Assembly (NCBI RefSeq): GCF_002115755.1
Contig: NZ_JFKA01000008.1
Coordinates: 111,768 to 175,767, forward strand
DNA length: 64,000 bases
Origin: Thalassospira mesophila
GTDB taxonomy: Bacteria > Pseudomonadota > Alphaproteobacteria > Rhodospirillales > Thalassospiraceae
Direction: 5' to 3'
This document shows positions 1-9,129 of the stretch, piece after piece (positions within the stretch are counted from its first letter, which is position 1; every line of letters starts with the position of its first letter). The position numbers and the translations under genes were made by a program. The notes under the pieces are model-generated. The model searched no databases and was not told where the DNA came from. It saw only the letters and a list, made by a program, of their open reading frames with translations.

Positions 1-49
1 GCGGAATATTGTTTTTTTCCAGTTCTTCGCGGATGGTATTTTCTAACAT
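1..49 (-). CDS. 5' end of an unidentified gene cut by the window edge
   Basis: An ATG on the minus strand at 49 is preceded by a GGAG-type ribosome binding site (GGAGCGAGGC directly upstream) and opens a frame that stays open to base 1, encoding MLENTIREELEKNNIP. It lies downstream of, and in the same direction as, the adenylate cyclase gene, with a gap of about 137 bases. Sixteen residues are too few to name a family. The call rests only on the start codon, the ribosome binding site and the orientation. Confidence 0.45.
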   Translation of the reverse strand, partial: MLENTIREELEKNNIP

Positions 50-186
50 GCCTCGCTCCGATGCCGTTTTATGCAGTTATTTTGTACCAGCTATTCCACC
101 CTATATTGGGGCAGTCGCGGTGCAGGTAAAGCAAGCAGATCAATTTTCGGAAAAATAAAGCACGCACGGCATGAAAAACGGTGTTT

Positions 187-1575
187 TTAGGCCGTTATCA
201 GCGGGGTTTGAGTTTTGCGCGACTGATACCGCACCGGAATTGGCGCTGAAAAACCCTTGACTCGAATTGTATCGTGGTTCGGTAACGCACAGAGCAGGGT
301 TTTCCCCGCTGCGGGCAGTTCGCGTTCCAGCTGGTGGGCAAAGGCCTCGCTCATGACGATTTCGGCATTCAGGGTGCGGGTGGCCCGTTCCAGCCGTGCA
401 GCCAGATTTACCGTGGCCCCGATAACGGCCGGGGTTACCGACTCGCCCTCGCCAATGTCGCCCACCACTGCGGGCCCGTAATGCAGGCCCACCCCGATGC
501 GCAATGGCAAGGTGCGGTCCGACGGGTCAAGCGCGTGCCATTCACGAATATGTTCGATCATGGCCTGAGCGGCCGACAGGGCATTGGCCGTGGGGCAGGA
601 CATGGCATCAAAGGCGCCAAAGCTGGCCATCATGGCATCGCCAATATATTTTTCGACAATCCCGCCATAGGACGCGACCTGGGTGGTCATGGTGCCGTGA
701 AAGCGGTTTAAAAGGCGCATCACATCTTGCGGGTCGCGGTTTTCGGCATAGCCGGAAAAGCCGATAATATCGGCAAACAGCACCACGCATTCGCGCCGTT
801 CGCCAATGCGGATCGGCTCGTCGCGTTCGGCCAACTGGTCGGCCAGGGCGGCAGGGAAATAGCGCGCAAGGTTGCCATGTGCGCGTTCGGCGGCGGCAAA
901 CTGGCGGATGAGAATGCGCAACCGCGCCACCATCACCGCACAGGCCAGCGTGAAAACAACAACAATCACCACCTGTTCGGCCAGTGCCGACACATCAAGA
1001 TATTCCGGTCGGTTATAAAGCGGGACTTGCCCGTTTTCGCCGGGGCTCCATTGGTCGCCGAAATGTTGCGAAATTAAAATGCCGGGCCGGTTAACCAGCC
1101 AGATAATGCCCAATACCCAGGCGTTAAACAGCCACAGACCAAACCACAAAATCAGGCGCGGTGAAAAGGTTAGAATAACCAGCGCCATCATGATCATGGA
1201 AAAGACAATGCCACGATCACGCGCGACAAAGCTGTAAACCCAGGCTTCGTGGTTGATAAACGGGTGTTGCGGGTCGGGCACGACCGAGACATAAACAATC
1301 AGCAATGCATCGGTAATCGCCAGAACATAAAGCAGCCAGCGCCAGTTATGGCCGCGATAGGCGACAAATACCTGAATGGCCACACCGGGAATAAACCATG
1401 TCAGCACCTCAAGCAGCGAATAAAGCTCGCCGCTGGGGGTGTTGGACTTGCTAAACAGCAACAGGATGAAGGCCAGCATGGCGATGCGTAAAAACGCAAC
1501 GACAAACAGCCCTCGTCGTTCCTCGCGGTCGACAAGGCGGTCAAACAGGGTGGGTTTGTCAGGACTTGCTTGCAT
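187..1575 (-). CDS. membrane-anchored class III adenylate/guanylate cyclase
   Basis: Predicted class III nucleotidyl cyclase making cAMP from ATP (462 aa from the chosen start). The first half is hydrophobic with about six membrane segments (roughly residues 25-230). The C-terminal half is a cyclase catalytic domain: the metal-binding stretch VVLFADIIGFS, then VEKYIGDAMMASFG with the second metal Asp and the base-contacting Lys, then the transition-state motif IGATVNLAARLE. The ATG at 1575 is preferred over upstream ATGs because it starts just before the predicted membrane region and overlaps the end of the upstream crp gene by 17 bases, which suggests translational coupling. Being directly downstream of a CRP-family regulator, it probably supplies that regulator's ligand. 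ATP versus GTP preference cannot be proved from sequence; the adenylate call follows from the neighbour and the Lys. Confidence 0.85.
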   Translation of the reverse strand: MQASPDKPTLFDRLVDREERRGLFVVAFLRIAMLAFILLLFSKSNTPSGELYSLLEVLTWFIPGVAIQVFVAYRGHNWRWLLYVLAITDALLIVYVSVVPDPQHPFINHEAWVYSFVARDRGIVFSMIMMALVILTFSPRLILWFGLWLFNAWVLGIIWLVNRPGILISQHFGDQWSPGENGQVPLYNRPEYLDVSALAEQVVIVVVFTLACAVMVARLRILIRQFAAAERAHGNLARYFPAALADQLAERDEPIRIGERRECVVLFADIIGFSGYAENRDPQDVMRLLNRFHGTMTTQVASYGGIVEKYIGDAMMASFGAFDAMSCPTANALSAAQAMIEHIREWHALDPSDRTLPLRIGVGLHYGPAVVGDIGEGESVTPAVIGATVNLAARLERATRTLNAEIVMSEAFAHQLERELPAAGKTLLCALPNHDTIRVKGFSAPIPVRYQSRKTQTPLITA

Positions 1576-2287
1576 CGGCCAGTAATTCAGCCAGCCCGTC
1601 CTTGTCGCGAATGACCAGACGGCCATCGCGGCGCGTAATCAGGCCAGCCTTTTCCAGTTCACGCAGTTTCTTGTTTACCGCTTCGCGGGTGACACCCAGC
1701 ATATAACCCAGTTCCTGCTGCGATAGCGGCAGGGCAATGCGAATGCCTTCCGGGTCCGGGCCGCCGTGGCGTTCAGCCAGCCATAACAGGCGTTTGATCA
1801 GCCGTGCGGTCAGATCGAGAAAATTGGCATCTTCAAGCAACGCACTGACCCAGCGCAGCCGACGGCACAAAAGGGCCGTGATATGGCGGCGCAGGTCGGT
1901 TTCGCGGTCGAAAATTTCAAAGAAATTATCGCGCGAAATGTAAAGCAGCCGGGTGGGGCCGACCGCACGCGCACTTGCCGTGCGTGGTTCGCTGTCAAGC
2001 AAGGCGATTTCGCCAAAAACAGCGCCGGGTGCCAGCACGTTAAGGACAATTTCCTTGCCCGAGCCCGACAGGCTGGAAATGCGGACTTTGCCCGCTTCAA
2101 CGGCATAAAGGCCGTCGGCAGGGTCGCCTTTTTCGAACAATAAATCGCCATCCGCCAACCGTTTGATGGTGGCCGATTCCGACAATTGTTCCAGCAAGGC
2201 CGGATCAAGGTCTTCGAATAAAAAGCTGCCTGCCAAGATGCGCGAGGCGACTTTTGCAAACTGTGGTGGTGTTGTGAAACTGTTCAC
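1559..2287 (-). CDS. crp: CRP/FNR-family cAMP receptor-type transcription regulator
   Basis: Predicted cyclic-nucleotide-responsive transcription factor of 242 aa. It has an N-terminal cNMP-binding beta-roll whose phosphate-binding cassette is clear (FGEIALLDSEPRTASA), a dimer helix, and a C-terminal winged helix-turn-helix (LSQQELGYMLGVTREAVNKK). No Cys cluster of the FNR type is present. I chose a GTG start at 2287 because GAGGA lies 5 bases upstream and the protein then begins at the expected distance from the beta-roll; longer forms from upstream ATGs would add about 28 unlikely residues. The gene runs straight into the adenylate cyclase gene (17-base overlap). A near-consensus CRP site overlaps the start codon, so autoregulation is plausible but inferred. 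Confidence 0.88.
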   Translation of the reverse strand: MNSFTTPPQFAKVASRILAGSFLFEDLDPALLEQLSESATIKRLADGDLLFEKGDPADGLYAVEAGKVRISSLSGSGKEIVLNVLAPGAVFGEIALLDSEPRTASARAVGPTRLLYISRDNFFEIFDRETDLRRHITALLCRRLRWVSALLEDANFLDLTARLIKRLLWLAERHGGPDPEGIRIALPLSQQELGYMLGVTREAVNKKLRELEKAGLITRRDGRLVIRDKDGLAELLADASKS

Positions 2288-2288
2288 T
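2273..2288. promoter_or_regulatory. candidate CRP-type operator over the crp start codon
   Basis: TGTGA-N6-TCACT reads from 2273 to 2288 and matches the classical CRP half-sites TGTGA/TCACA at 9 of 10 positions. It overlaps the proposed GTG start of the CRP-family gene. A bound regulator here would sit downstream of the promoter, which would fit repression by its own product. This rests on a single motif match, with no conservation check. Confidence 0.35.
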
Positions 2289-2657
2289 GCATCCTCAGGG
2301 GAGAAGGCGTAACGTAAGGATCGGAGACTACCGAAGTTCCAACGTATCACGAAAAGGTACATAAGCGGCAAGCCTTTTGCCCGGTCTTTCTGTGGCTTGC
2401 ACGAAAAAGTGTGTTTTTACCGTGATATCCCCCCGGACTTGGGTGTCTTTTGGCGGTAATCGGTCTCCCCGGGTTGCCGCCCTTGTTCAGATTGTGACGG
2501 TCTTTGTATTTTCCCCGAGATGCAACAGGGCCAAATGCACATCTGGCAGGCTCGATGTTATCAATCTTGCTTTATCCGGCCTCTCTGTTTGCAGATGAGG
2601 TCGGATTTTTTTTGCCGGGATGCTCTGGCAACCGGGGCGTGGATTAAAACGGATAGT
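2288..2657. other. intergenic region upstream of crp, no gene seen
   Basis: These 370 bases separate crp from recR, both on the minus strand. Open frames here are short and lack both ribosome binding sites and recognisable protein content. The stretch should contain the crp promoter and the end of the recR transcript, but I find no convincing -35/-10 pair or terminator with a T-run. Confidence 0.5.
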
Positions 2658-3245
2658 TTAGCTGCGCGCACGCAGGGCGGCGGTCAGCGTGCCGTCATCA
2701 AGATAATCCAGCTCGCCGCCAACCGGCACACCATGGGCCAGCCGGGTGACTTTTACCCCGGTTTCCAAAAGGCGTTCGGTAATGTAATGCGCGGTGGTTT
2801 GCCCATCGACCGTCAGGTTGGTGGCCAAAATAACCTCGGAAGCCCTGGTGTCCTTAACGCGCGATACCAGCTGGTCAATGCGCAAATCTTCGGGGCCAAT
2901 GCCATCAAGCGGCGATAATGTGCCGCCCAGCACATGATATAGCCCCTTGAACGACGATCCGCGTTCCAGTGCCCATAAATCCTGCACTTCCTCGACCACG
3001 CAAATCATGTCGCGCTGGCGGTTGTGGCTGGCACATATATGGCAGGGGTCGGTTACATCAACATTGCCGCAAATGCTGCAATTGGTCATGGCGCGCGCGG
3101 TTTCTTCAAGGGCCTGGGCCAAAGGCATCATCAGGGTTTCGGGTTTTTTCAACATCTGCAAAACCGCGCGCCGGGCCGAACGCGGCCCAAGGCCGGGAAG
3201 GCGGGCCAGCAGTTTGATCAGATTGTCTATTTCCCGTCCGGTCAT
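2658..3245 (-). CDS. recR: recombination mediator RecR
   Basis: RecR of the RecFOR pathway, loading RecA onto gapped DNA in the cytoplasm. At 195 aa it is the usual family length. The N-terminal helix-hairpin-helix is visible ([16 protein letters not shown]), followed by the four-Cys zinc finger ([16 protein letters not shown], about residues 57-72) and then the Toprim segment beginning [14 protein letters not shown]. It lies downstream of dnaX and ybaB in the conserved bacterial order, although a terminator-like hairpin sits between ybaB and recR, so it may have its own promoter as well as read-through. Confidence 0.97.
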   Translation of the reverse strand: MTGREIDNLIKLLARLPGLGPRSARRAVLQMLKKPETLMMPLAQALEETARAMTNCSICGNVDVTDPCHICASHNRQRDMICVVEEVQDLWALERGSSFKGLYHVLGGTLSPLDGIGPEDLRIDQLVSRVKDTRASEVILATNLTVDGQTTAHYITERLLETGVKVTRLAHGVPVGGELDYLDDGTLTAALRARS

Positions 3246-3294
3246 GATTTTCCTGTATCACAGATGGCGATTTGTCATTTCTGGCACAAAAATA

Positions 3295-3317
3295 AAGGGC
3301 GGCGCAATGCCGCCCTT
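3295..3317 (-). terminator. Rho-independent terminator after dnaX-ybaB
   Basis: On the minus strand AAGGGCGGC, a 5-base loop and GCCGCCCTT form a 9-bp stem, followed by TATTTTTG. It lies about 50 bases after the ybaB stop and before recR, so it would end or attenuate the dnaX-ybaB transcript. Confidence 0.75.
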
Positions 3318-3365
3318 ATATCGTGTCGTTATCGGGCGTAAAACGCACCGCCAACGGGCCCGTTT

Positions 3366-3689
3366 TTAAAATGGCAGTTTGAAGCCCTCGGGCAAATTCA
3401 TGCCGCCGGTGACTTCTTTCATTTTTTCCGAAACCGTGGCTTCAACCTTGACCTTGGCATCGTTATAAGCTGCCACGATCAGGTCTTCGAGGACTTCGAT
3501 GTCTTCGGGGTCAACAATGGTTTTGTCGATGCTCAGGCCGCGCATTTCGCCTTTGCCATTCAACATCACCTTGACCATGCCCGCACCGGACTGGCCTTCA
3601 ACTTGCAGCTCAACCAGTTTTTCCTGCATTTCCTGCATTTTGGACTGCATCTGGTGGGCTTGCTTCATCATCCCTGCAAGGTTCTTCAT
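3366..3689 (-). CDS. ybaB: YbaB/EbfC family nucleoid-associated protein
   Basis: Small DNA-binding protein of 107 aa, the standard family size. The N-terminus ([20 protein letters not shown]) is the Met/Gln-rich amphipathic helix typical of YbaB, and the core [15 protein letters not shown] and [14 protein letters not shown] match the family. The ATG overlaps the dnaX stop by four bases (ATGA), indicating translational coupling. Known family members bind DNA as tweezer-like dimers; a precise role at forks with DnaX/RecR is suggested by gene order only. Confidence 0.96.
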   Translation of the reverse strand: MKNLAGMMKQAHQMQSKMQEMQEKLVELQVEGQSGAGMVKVMLNGKGEMRGLSIDKTIVDPEDIEVLEDLIVAAYNDAKVKVEATVSEKMKEVTGGMNLPEGFKLPF

Positions 3690-5491
3690 AGCTCGTCGTC
3701 TCCTTCGAGATAAAACGCATCATCATAAACCGATCCACTGTCGTCGCCTTCGGCCAGTTCCGGGTTTTGACCCTCCGGTAAATGCACCGCGACGATTTTT
3801 GACGATGGAAATCCTTCAAGAACAGCCTTCACCAGCGGATCAAGCGAGGCATCCGCCTTGCGCTGTTCAAGTTCTTCAAGTTCCTGTTCCTTCAGGGTGG
3901 TGGCACCCTGTTCGCGCTCCGATACGGAAACAATCCAGCGCTGCCCGGTCAGGCCATTCAGGGCCTTGATCAGCTGGCTCGATAAATCGGCATTGGCACC
4001 GCGTGCCGGGCGAAAATCAATCCGGCCTTTTTCAAATTTCACCAGATGAAGATAGTTTTTAACCTGAATGGCAAGGCCGGTGGTTTCCCGGTCGGCTGAC
4101 AGCAGGGCGACCACTTCCTCAAGGCTTTCGGGCATTTTGGCATAAACGGGCTGGTCGGCCTGTTGCGGGGCCGGGGCGTGCTGATGGGCGATGGCGCGTG
4201 CCGCATTGCCGCCCCCGTTCACAACCTGCATGCGGGGCCCGCCGCCCCCGCCACCATTGCCGCCGCCAGCGGCGCCATTATTGCCCGCCGCCGGGCCATT
4301 CAGGCCCGATTTCAGCTTTTTGATCAAATCGCCCGGCGATGGCATTTCGGCGGCATAGGCCAGCCGGATCAAAATCATTTCAGCCGCCTGAATGGGCGAT
4401 GGTGCGATCCGGGTTTCTTCCAACCCTTTAAGCAGCATTTGCCACGCCCGCGTCAGTTGCGGCATTGCCAGTTTAACGGCAATTTCGCGGCCGCGTTCGC
4501 GTTCAATTTGCGAAACGCCCGGTGCATTTGCGGCATCGGGTGCCAGCTTGACGCGGGTTAACCAATGGGTCAGGTCCAGCAAATCTTGCAACATCACGGC
4601 CGGGTCACCGCCCAGCGCATATTGCGCGCCGAGCAATTCCAGCGCTTCGTTGATGTCACCCTTCATGGTCAAATCAAACAAATCGAAAATGCGCGACCGG
4701 TCTGACAGCCCCAGCATGTCACGCACTTGCTGGGTGGTCACCTTGCCCGCCCCGTGCGAAATCGCCTGATCAAGCAGGCTCATGCCGTCACGGACCGAGC
4801 CATCGGCGGCGCGCGCAATCAGGGCCAGGGCTTCTTCTTCAATTTCGGCATTTTCCAGCCCGGCGATGCGCTTGTAATGGGCGACCAGTTCGTCGGTCTG
4901 GACCCGGCGCAAATCAAACCGCTGGCAACGCGATAATACCGTGATTGGAATTTTACGAATTTCGGTGGTCGCGAAAATGAATTTCACATGCTCTGGCGGT
5001 TCTTCCAGCGTTTTCAACAGCGCGTTAAACGCACTTTTTGACAGCATGTGCACTTCATCGATGATGTATATTTTATAGCGTGCCGAGGTGGGGCGATAGC
5101 GCACCCCTTCAATCAGTTCGCGAATGTCATCCACACCGGTGCGCGATGCGGCATCCATTTCCATCACATCCACATCGCGGTCTTCGGCAATGGCGCGGCA
5201 ATGCTGGCACATACCACAGGGATCAATGGTGGGGCCGCCGGTGCCATCGGGGCCAACGCAATTTAACGCGCGCGCAATGATACGTGCCGTGGTGGTTTTA
5301 CCAATGCCGCGCACACCGGTCAGAATAAAGGCATGGGCCAGCCGCCCGCTTTCCAAGGCATTGGAAAGGGTTTTGACCATCGGCCCGTGCCCGATCAACT
5401 CGTCGAACGATTTGGGCCGATATTTGCGGGCCAGTACCTGATATTCGCTTTTGGGCGCATCTGGGCTGGCGGTCTGGGTCTGATCGGTCAT
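3686..5491 (-). CDS. dnaX: DNA polymerase III subunit gamma/tau
   Basis: Clamp-loader ATPase of the replicative polymerase (601 aa). Residues 15-245 hold the AAA+ module with the Walker A loop [12 protein letters not shown] (about 59-70), the zinc-binding Cys set (C78, then CGMCQHC near 92-98), the Walker B box DEVHML and the sensor/arginine-finger stretch [11 protein letters not shown]. Domain III follows to about residue 390, then a Gly/Asn-rich linker and the tau-specific C-terminal region that contacts the polymerase. A five-A run at the domain III/linker boundary could allow a shortened gamma form (separate entry). It is in the same orientation as the upstream SRP RNA and the downstream ybaB. 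Confidence 0.97.
   Translation of the reverse strand: MTDQTQTASPDAPKSEYQVLARKYRPKSFDELIGHGPMVKTLSNALESGRLAHAFILTGVRGIGKTTTARIIARALNCVGPDGTGGPTIDPCGMCQHCRAIAEDRDVDVMEMDAASRTGVDDIRELIEGVRYRPTSARYKIYIIDEVHMLSKSAFNALLKTLEEPPEHVKFIFATTEIRKIPITVLSRCQRFDLRRVQTDELVAHYKRIAGLENAEIEEEALALIARAADGSVRDGMSLLDQAISHGAGKVTTQQVRDMLGLSDRSRIFDLFDLTMKGDINEALELLGAQYALGGDPAVMLQDLLDLTHWLTRVKLAPDAANAPGVSQIERERGREIAVKLAMPQLTRAWQMLLKGLEETRIAPSPIQAAEMILIRLAYAAEMPSPGDLIKKLKSGLNGPAAGNNGAAGGGNGGGGGGPRMQVVNGGGNAARAIAHQHAPAPQQADQPVYAKMPESLEEVVALLSADRETTGLAIQVKNYLHLVKFEKGRIDFRPARGANADLSSQLIKALNGLTGQRWIVSVSEREQGATTLKEQELEELEQRKADASLDPLVKAVLEGFPSSKIVAVHLPEGQNPELAEGDDSGSVYDDAFYLEGDDEL
4316..4321 (-). promoter_or_regulatory. possible slippage site in dnaX (gamma form)
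   Basis: Codons 391-392 of dnaX read AAA AAG after ATC, giving an A5G run exactly where domain III ends. A -1 shift here would add about a dozen codons (starting Ala-Glu-Ile-Gly) and then reach a TAA, leaving a product of about 404 aa, close in architecture to the E. coli gamma protein. The heptamer is C AAA AAG rather than the ideal A AAA AAG, so re-pairing in the P site is imperfect. No stimulatory stem has been verified, although the downstream sequence is very GC-rich. Confidence 0.3.
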
Positions 5492-5762
5492 TTATCCGGT
5501 CCGGCATGTTTCTGGTGTGCGCATGTTGGGTGCGTGAGTGTGTTTTAACAGCATCGGGCACCACGGGCAAAGATCAGATATGCATCGATGCCGCATTTGC
5601 AGCAATCCCGGTGGTTAACGGGCTGTCATTGGTCGATATATGGGGGGATGGATGGGGCTTGGCCAGCATCAGACCAATCAAATTACCAATCCGCACGGCA
5701 ATGTCCGCGATGATAAAAGCGATCTGAAATGTAACAGGGGGAAAGGCAACCAGTGTTGCAAA

Positions 5763-5866
5763 GGTGAGAGACCGGACCGCGACCCGGGCAAACTCGTTAC
5801 GGCTGCTACCTTCCGGTCCTGACCGAGTTGGCGAGCAGTCCGTCCACGACCGGCCTCTCGCCCCCT
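5763..5866 (-). ncRNA. ffs: signal recognition particle RNA, small bacterial type
   Basis: The minus strand contains the hallmark domain IV apical loop and Ffh-binding internal loop, GTCAGGACCGGAAGGTAGCA followed by GCC. The termini pair well: GGCGAGAGGCCGG at the 5' side against CCGGTCTCTCACC at the 3' side, enclosing roughly 100 nt. It lies directly upstream of dnaX in the same direction, a placement common in alphaproteobacteria. The exact ends are uncertain by several bases. Confidence 0.93.
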
Positions 5867-6029
5867 ATATCGCGCAGGGCGTTTAAAAACGCAAGGGCCG
5901 ATTGGGAATTTTTACAAAGCGCATGTTCGGCCTTTGCCAGGGCGGGGCTGGCGGTCTAATCTCGGGCAAATTTCAATTTAGGGCCGGTGCGCAGCAATGG
6001 CTGGGCCGGCCGATATTTGCAGGTAGGAA

Positions 6030-6956
6030 ATGGAACAGCTGTTTTATGCGTCTGTCGGGCTTGATCGTGATGCCGAAATTCGCAGTTCGTCGCGCTGGCT
6101 TCAGCAGGTTTTGCGCGAATCCGATGTGCGAATTCTGGTGTGTCACGGGGGTGATCCGCTTTTTTCCCGGCCCGAGGAAAGCGGCGAACATTATATTGTC
6201 ATGCTTGATGCCGCCCGGCTTTTGCAGATGGATTTTGATCACGAGGCCGCAAACTGGGCCTATCTGGGCCGCCACGCCAGCGGGCCAGTGTTAGCCCTTG
6301 ATGTTTCCCCGCTGGAAGCCGACCGCGATCAGGCGGCAAGCGCGCTTAACGGTGCCTTTGGCGATATGCGCACCCGCATGGCGGCATTGCCGCATGAAGA
6401 AGCCGCCCTTGCCGCACAGGCGCGCGCCCTGTTTTTATGGCAGGCACGGCACCGGTTTTGCGGGGTATGTGGCCACGCCAACCGCGTTATCGAGGCCGGG
6501 TACCGCCTGCAATGTTCGAACCATGCCTGTGGCACCGCCCATTTTCCGCGCACCGACCCGGCGGTGATTATGCTGGTGCATCATAACGACCATGTTTTGT
6601 TGGCCCGTTCGCCGCAATTCCTGCCCGATATGGTTTCGGTGCTGGCGGGGTTTGTTGAACCCGGCGAAACCCTGGAACAGGCGGTGCAACGCGAGGTTTT
6701 TGAAGAAGTTGGCATTCGCACCAAAATGCCGCGTTATATCGCGTCTCAGCCGTGGCCGTTTCCGGGCTCGCTGATGTTGGGGTTTGTCTGCGAGGCGGAA
6801 GATACCGAAATTAAAATTGATCATAACGAAATCGAATATGCCATGTGGGTGCATCGCGACGAGGTGTATGATCTGGCAAGCCGGGGCATAAAGCTCCCCC
6901 GCGAAATTTCGATCGCGCGTTATTTGCTCGAAAACTGGACGCAGGGTCGTATTTGA
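6030..6956 (+). CDS. nudC: NAD(H)/NAD-capped RNA pyrophosphatase NudC
   Basis: Nudix hydrolase that cleaves NADH to NMNH and AMP; family members also remove NAD caps from RNA. It is 308 aa. After an N-terminal domain, a four-Cys zinc ribbon is visible (FCGVCG near 147-152, then CSNHACG), followed by the Nudix box starting GFVEPGETLEQAVQREVFEE and the NudC-specific signature SQPWPFPGSLMLGF. The start ATG follows AGGTAGGAA. It stands alone on the plus strand between the SRP RNA and a periplasmic protein gene. Confidence 0.95.
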   Translation: MEQLFYASVGLDRDAEIRSSSRWLQQVLRESDVRILVCHGGDPLFSRPEESGEHYIVMLDAARLLQMDFDHEAANWAYLGRHASGPVLALDVSPLEADRDQAASALNGAFGDMRTRMAALPHEEAALAAQARALFLWQARHRFCGVCGHANRVIEAGYRLQCSNHACGTAHFPRTDPAVIMLVHHNDHVLLARSPQFLPDMVSVLAGFVEPGETLEQAVQREVFEEVGIRTKMPRYIASQPWPFPGSLMLGFVCEAEDTEIKIDHNEIEYAMWVHRDEVYDLASRGIKLPREISIARYLLENWTQGRI

Positions 6957-7026
6957 ATTTAACTGTCCCCAAATATAGTCAGATAACCAAAATAAACTGA
7001 CCTTATATGTGAGGAAAATGGACAGG

Positions 7027-7794
7027 ATGATATGTCGGCTATTGTGTTTTTTAGCCGTGGTCTTTGCCGCAAGTCCGGCTGTTGCCCAGCACAGAACCGA
7101 TGTTATGGTCGGCGTTTATGAATATAGCGTTGTGCATTTTTACCTGCATGGCAAGGAAGTCGGATTTGCCCATGATCTGGTCAAACGTCTGAACGATATT
7201 CAGGGCGAATATCATTTCATCACTGTCGAAACCTCGTCGCGCCGTCGCTACAAGGATATTGCGTCTGGCAAGGTGGATATGATTCTGCTGCAAAACCCTT
7301 ATTGGCACTGGGGCGGGCGCAATGTCGATTTTTCAACGCCGATTGTTTGGGAACACGATATTCTGGTGGCGCGTCGCGACCATGTTCCCGGACCGGCCTA
7401 TTTCAGCAAGGTTCTGGAACGTTCGATTGCCGGGGTTTTGGGGTTTCATTACAAATTCGTCGATTTTCGCGACGACCCCAAACAGTTGACCCGGCTGCTT
7501 GATATTTCATTGCTGTATAACGAACCCGAAGTGCTTGAAGCCGTGATCCGCGGCGATGCCGAAATTGGCGTGCTGTCAGCCGGGTTTATGTCGCGCAAAT
7601 TTCGTCATGTTGCCGATTTGGCCGACCGCATTGCAATGGGGCCGCGTGCCGATAACAGCTATCAGCTTGCTTCGGTTATATCGCGCAATGCTCCGATCAC
7701 GGTTGAACGCTATAACAGTTACCTTAATGATTTACGGGCCGAAAATGCGATTGCCCCGGTTTGGTCGCGCTGGCATCGCGGGGTATTGCCCTGA
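7027..7794 (+). CDS. periplasmic solute-binding protein family 3-like protein
   Basis: Exported protein of 255 aa resembling the bacterial extracellular solute-binding fold (SBP_bac_3). The ATG at 7027 gives a clean signal peptide (hydrophobic core LLCFLAVVFAAS, cleavage after AVA) and has AGGAA about ten bases upstream; an earlier GTG at 7009 and ATG at 7018 are less favourable. Mature features include the ligand-cleft-like stretch GFAHDLVKRLND and VDMILLQNPYW. No permease or ATPase gene is adjacent, so it may be an orphan sensor-type binding protein rather than part of a transporter; the ligand is unknown. Confidence 0.7.
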   Translation: MICRLLCFLAVVFAASPAVAQHRTDVMVGVYEYSVVHFYLHGKEVGFAHDLVKRLNDIQGEYHFITVETSSRRRYKDIASGKVDMILLQNPYWHWGGRNVDFSTPIVWEHDILVARRDHVPGPAYFSKVLERSIAGVLGFHYKFVDFRDDPKQLTRLLDISLLYNEPEVLEAVIRGDAEIGVLSAGFMSRKFRHVADLADRIAMGPRADNSYQLASVISRNAPITVERYNSYLNDLRAENAIAPVWSRWHRGVLP

Positions 7795-7810
7795 TTGAGA
7801 TCGCCGATAA

Positions 7811-8254
7811 TTAAACCCCGATGGGCGGGATGCGGGCGATAACATTGCGCCGAACGGTTTCGGGGCGTTCGCGCCAGGCAACAAGGCCGGTTTCGGTATG
7901 GGCATAGGCCTCGGCCAGTTTTAAAATATCGGCGGCGTGATCTTTGATTGTCAGGTTGCCGTAAACATATCCCCATTTTCCCGCCGCGCTCAGGGCGACC
8001 GAACATCCCGATTTGCAATTGCTCAGGCATTCAACCGGCACAATGTCAAACGATGCCGGGTCGGTGCGGGTCGCCATTTCATGCGACAAGGCATCATAAA
8101 GCAATTTGCCGTCGCGTTCGCGGGGCTGGTCTGTTTCGCGGCTGTCGGTGGCACCGTTAGCATCTGCGCTGGCACGGCAGGTAATGCAGATATTAAGGCG
8201 GGGCTTGGCAGTGTTGACGGTCATTATGCGGGGGTTATCCGGGTTGGGGGTCAT
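7811..8254 (-). CDS. DUF1636 family cysteine-rich putative metal-binding protein
   Basis: 147-aa cytoplasmic protein. It has a CITC pair near residue 24 and a second cluster in VECLSNCKSGCSVAL, with the pattern expected for a thioredoxin-like [2Fe-2S] or metal-binding domain of the DUF1636 family. Its ATG overlaps the stop of the upstream LysR gene by four bases, so the two are probably translated together. An alternative ATG ten codons later (8224) would trim a non-conserved Pro/Asn-rich start. The family is often found near cobalamin or metal-homeostasis genes, but none is seen here and its role stays unassigned. Confidence 0.75.
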   Translation of the reverse strand: MTPNPDNPRIMTVNTAKPRLNICITCRASADANGATDSRETDQPRERDGKLLYDALSHEMATRTDPASFDIVPVECLSNCKSGCSVALSAAGKWGYVYGNLTIKDHAADILKLAEAYAHTETGLVAWRERPETVRRNVIARIPPIGV

Positions 8255-9129
8255 GCTGTCTGGCGGGCGGTTTTGGCCGGTTCGAACGCGTCACTTACAC
8301 GAAGTTGAATGCTGGTTGCAAGCTGGCGGTTCACCATCGGGTGGGCGGCCTCGTTGATCAGCAAGGCAATGCCCACCGCAGGCAGGGGCGGAAAACCGTC
8401 GCGATGGTCAAGGATTTGCAAGCTGTCATTAACTGTAATCGCGGCCAGTGCCGCCACCCCCAGCCCGTCACGTACCAGATGCAAAAGCGATGCCGCCTGC
8501 CGGGTGGTTGCCAGCAATTGAAACGCCCGGCCCGATTTTGAAATCGCATCAATCGCCCAAGCGTGAAATTTGCAATCTTCGGCGGGCAATACCAACGGTA
8601 GCGGGTTTTTAAGGTGCTGTTGATGCTGGGCCGATGTAACCCATACACCGGCCTCGCGGCGCAAAAAGTATCCTTCTTCGCCTTTTTCCGACCGGCTGAT
8701 AATGGTTAAATCCAGCTCGCCCTGGTCCAGCATCCGGCGTAAAATAATCGTCGGGTTGATCGAGATGAAAAACTGTATCCCGGGGTGAATATCGCGCATG
8801 GCACGCAGAATAACCGGCAGGATTTTTTCCGCATAATCATCGGGGCAACCAATACGAACCGGGCGCGACAGGGTTTCACCCCGGATACTTTCGCGTGCTT
8901 CGTCCTGCAACGACAAAATGCGCCGGGCATAGCCCACCAGCGTAATGCCTTCATTGGTCAGAGTGACATTGCGGCCTTCGCGGCTAAACAGTTTTTGTCC
9001 CATGGTTTCTTCCAGCCGTTTCATTTGCATGGAAAAGGCCGATGGCGTTCTGCCCACACGGTCCGCTGCGCGGTTAAAACTGCCGCATTCGGCAAAGGAA
9101 ACAAAACTGCGCAAAAGGTCGGCATCCAT
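8251..9129 (-). CDS. LysR-family transcription regulator
   Basis: 292-aa LysR regulator. The N-terminal winged helix-turn-helix is clear (FVSFAECGSFNRAADRVGRT, then PSAFSMQMKRLEE), followed by a linker helix and a periplasmic-binding-like effector domain beginning RIGCPDDYAEKILPV. It is divergent from the glutathione transferase gene on the plus strand, with about 190 bases between starts. That spacing is the classic position for LysR regulation of the divergent gene. It also overlaps the DUF1636 gene downstream by 4 bases. The effector is unknown. Confidence 0.9.
   Translation of the reverse strand: MDADLLRSFVSFAECGSFNRAADRVGRTPSAFSMQMKRLEETMGQKLFSREGRNVTLTNEGITLVGYARRILSLQDEARESIRGETLSRPVRIGCPDDYAEKILPVILRAMRDIHPGIQFFISINPTIILRRMLDQGELDLTIISRSEKGEEGYFLRREAGVWVTSAQHQQHLKNPLPLVLPAEDCKFHAWAIDAISKSGRAFQLLATTRQAASLLHLVRDGLGVAALAAITVNDSLQILDHRDGFPPLPAVGIALLINEAAHPMVNRQLATSIQLRVSDAFEPAKTARQTA

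Noticed and set aside
174..196. Weak hairpin at the end of the cyclase gene
   Set aside because: It has only about five base pairs and overlaps the stop codon, so I do not call it a terminator.
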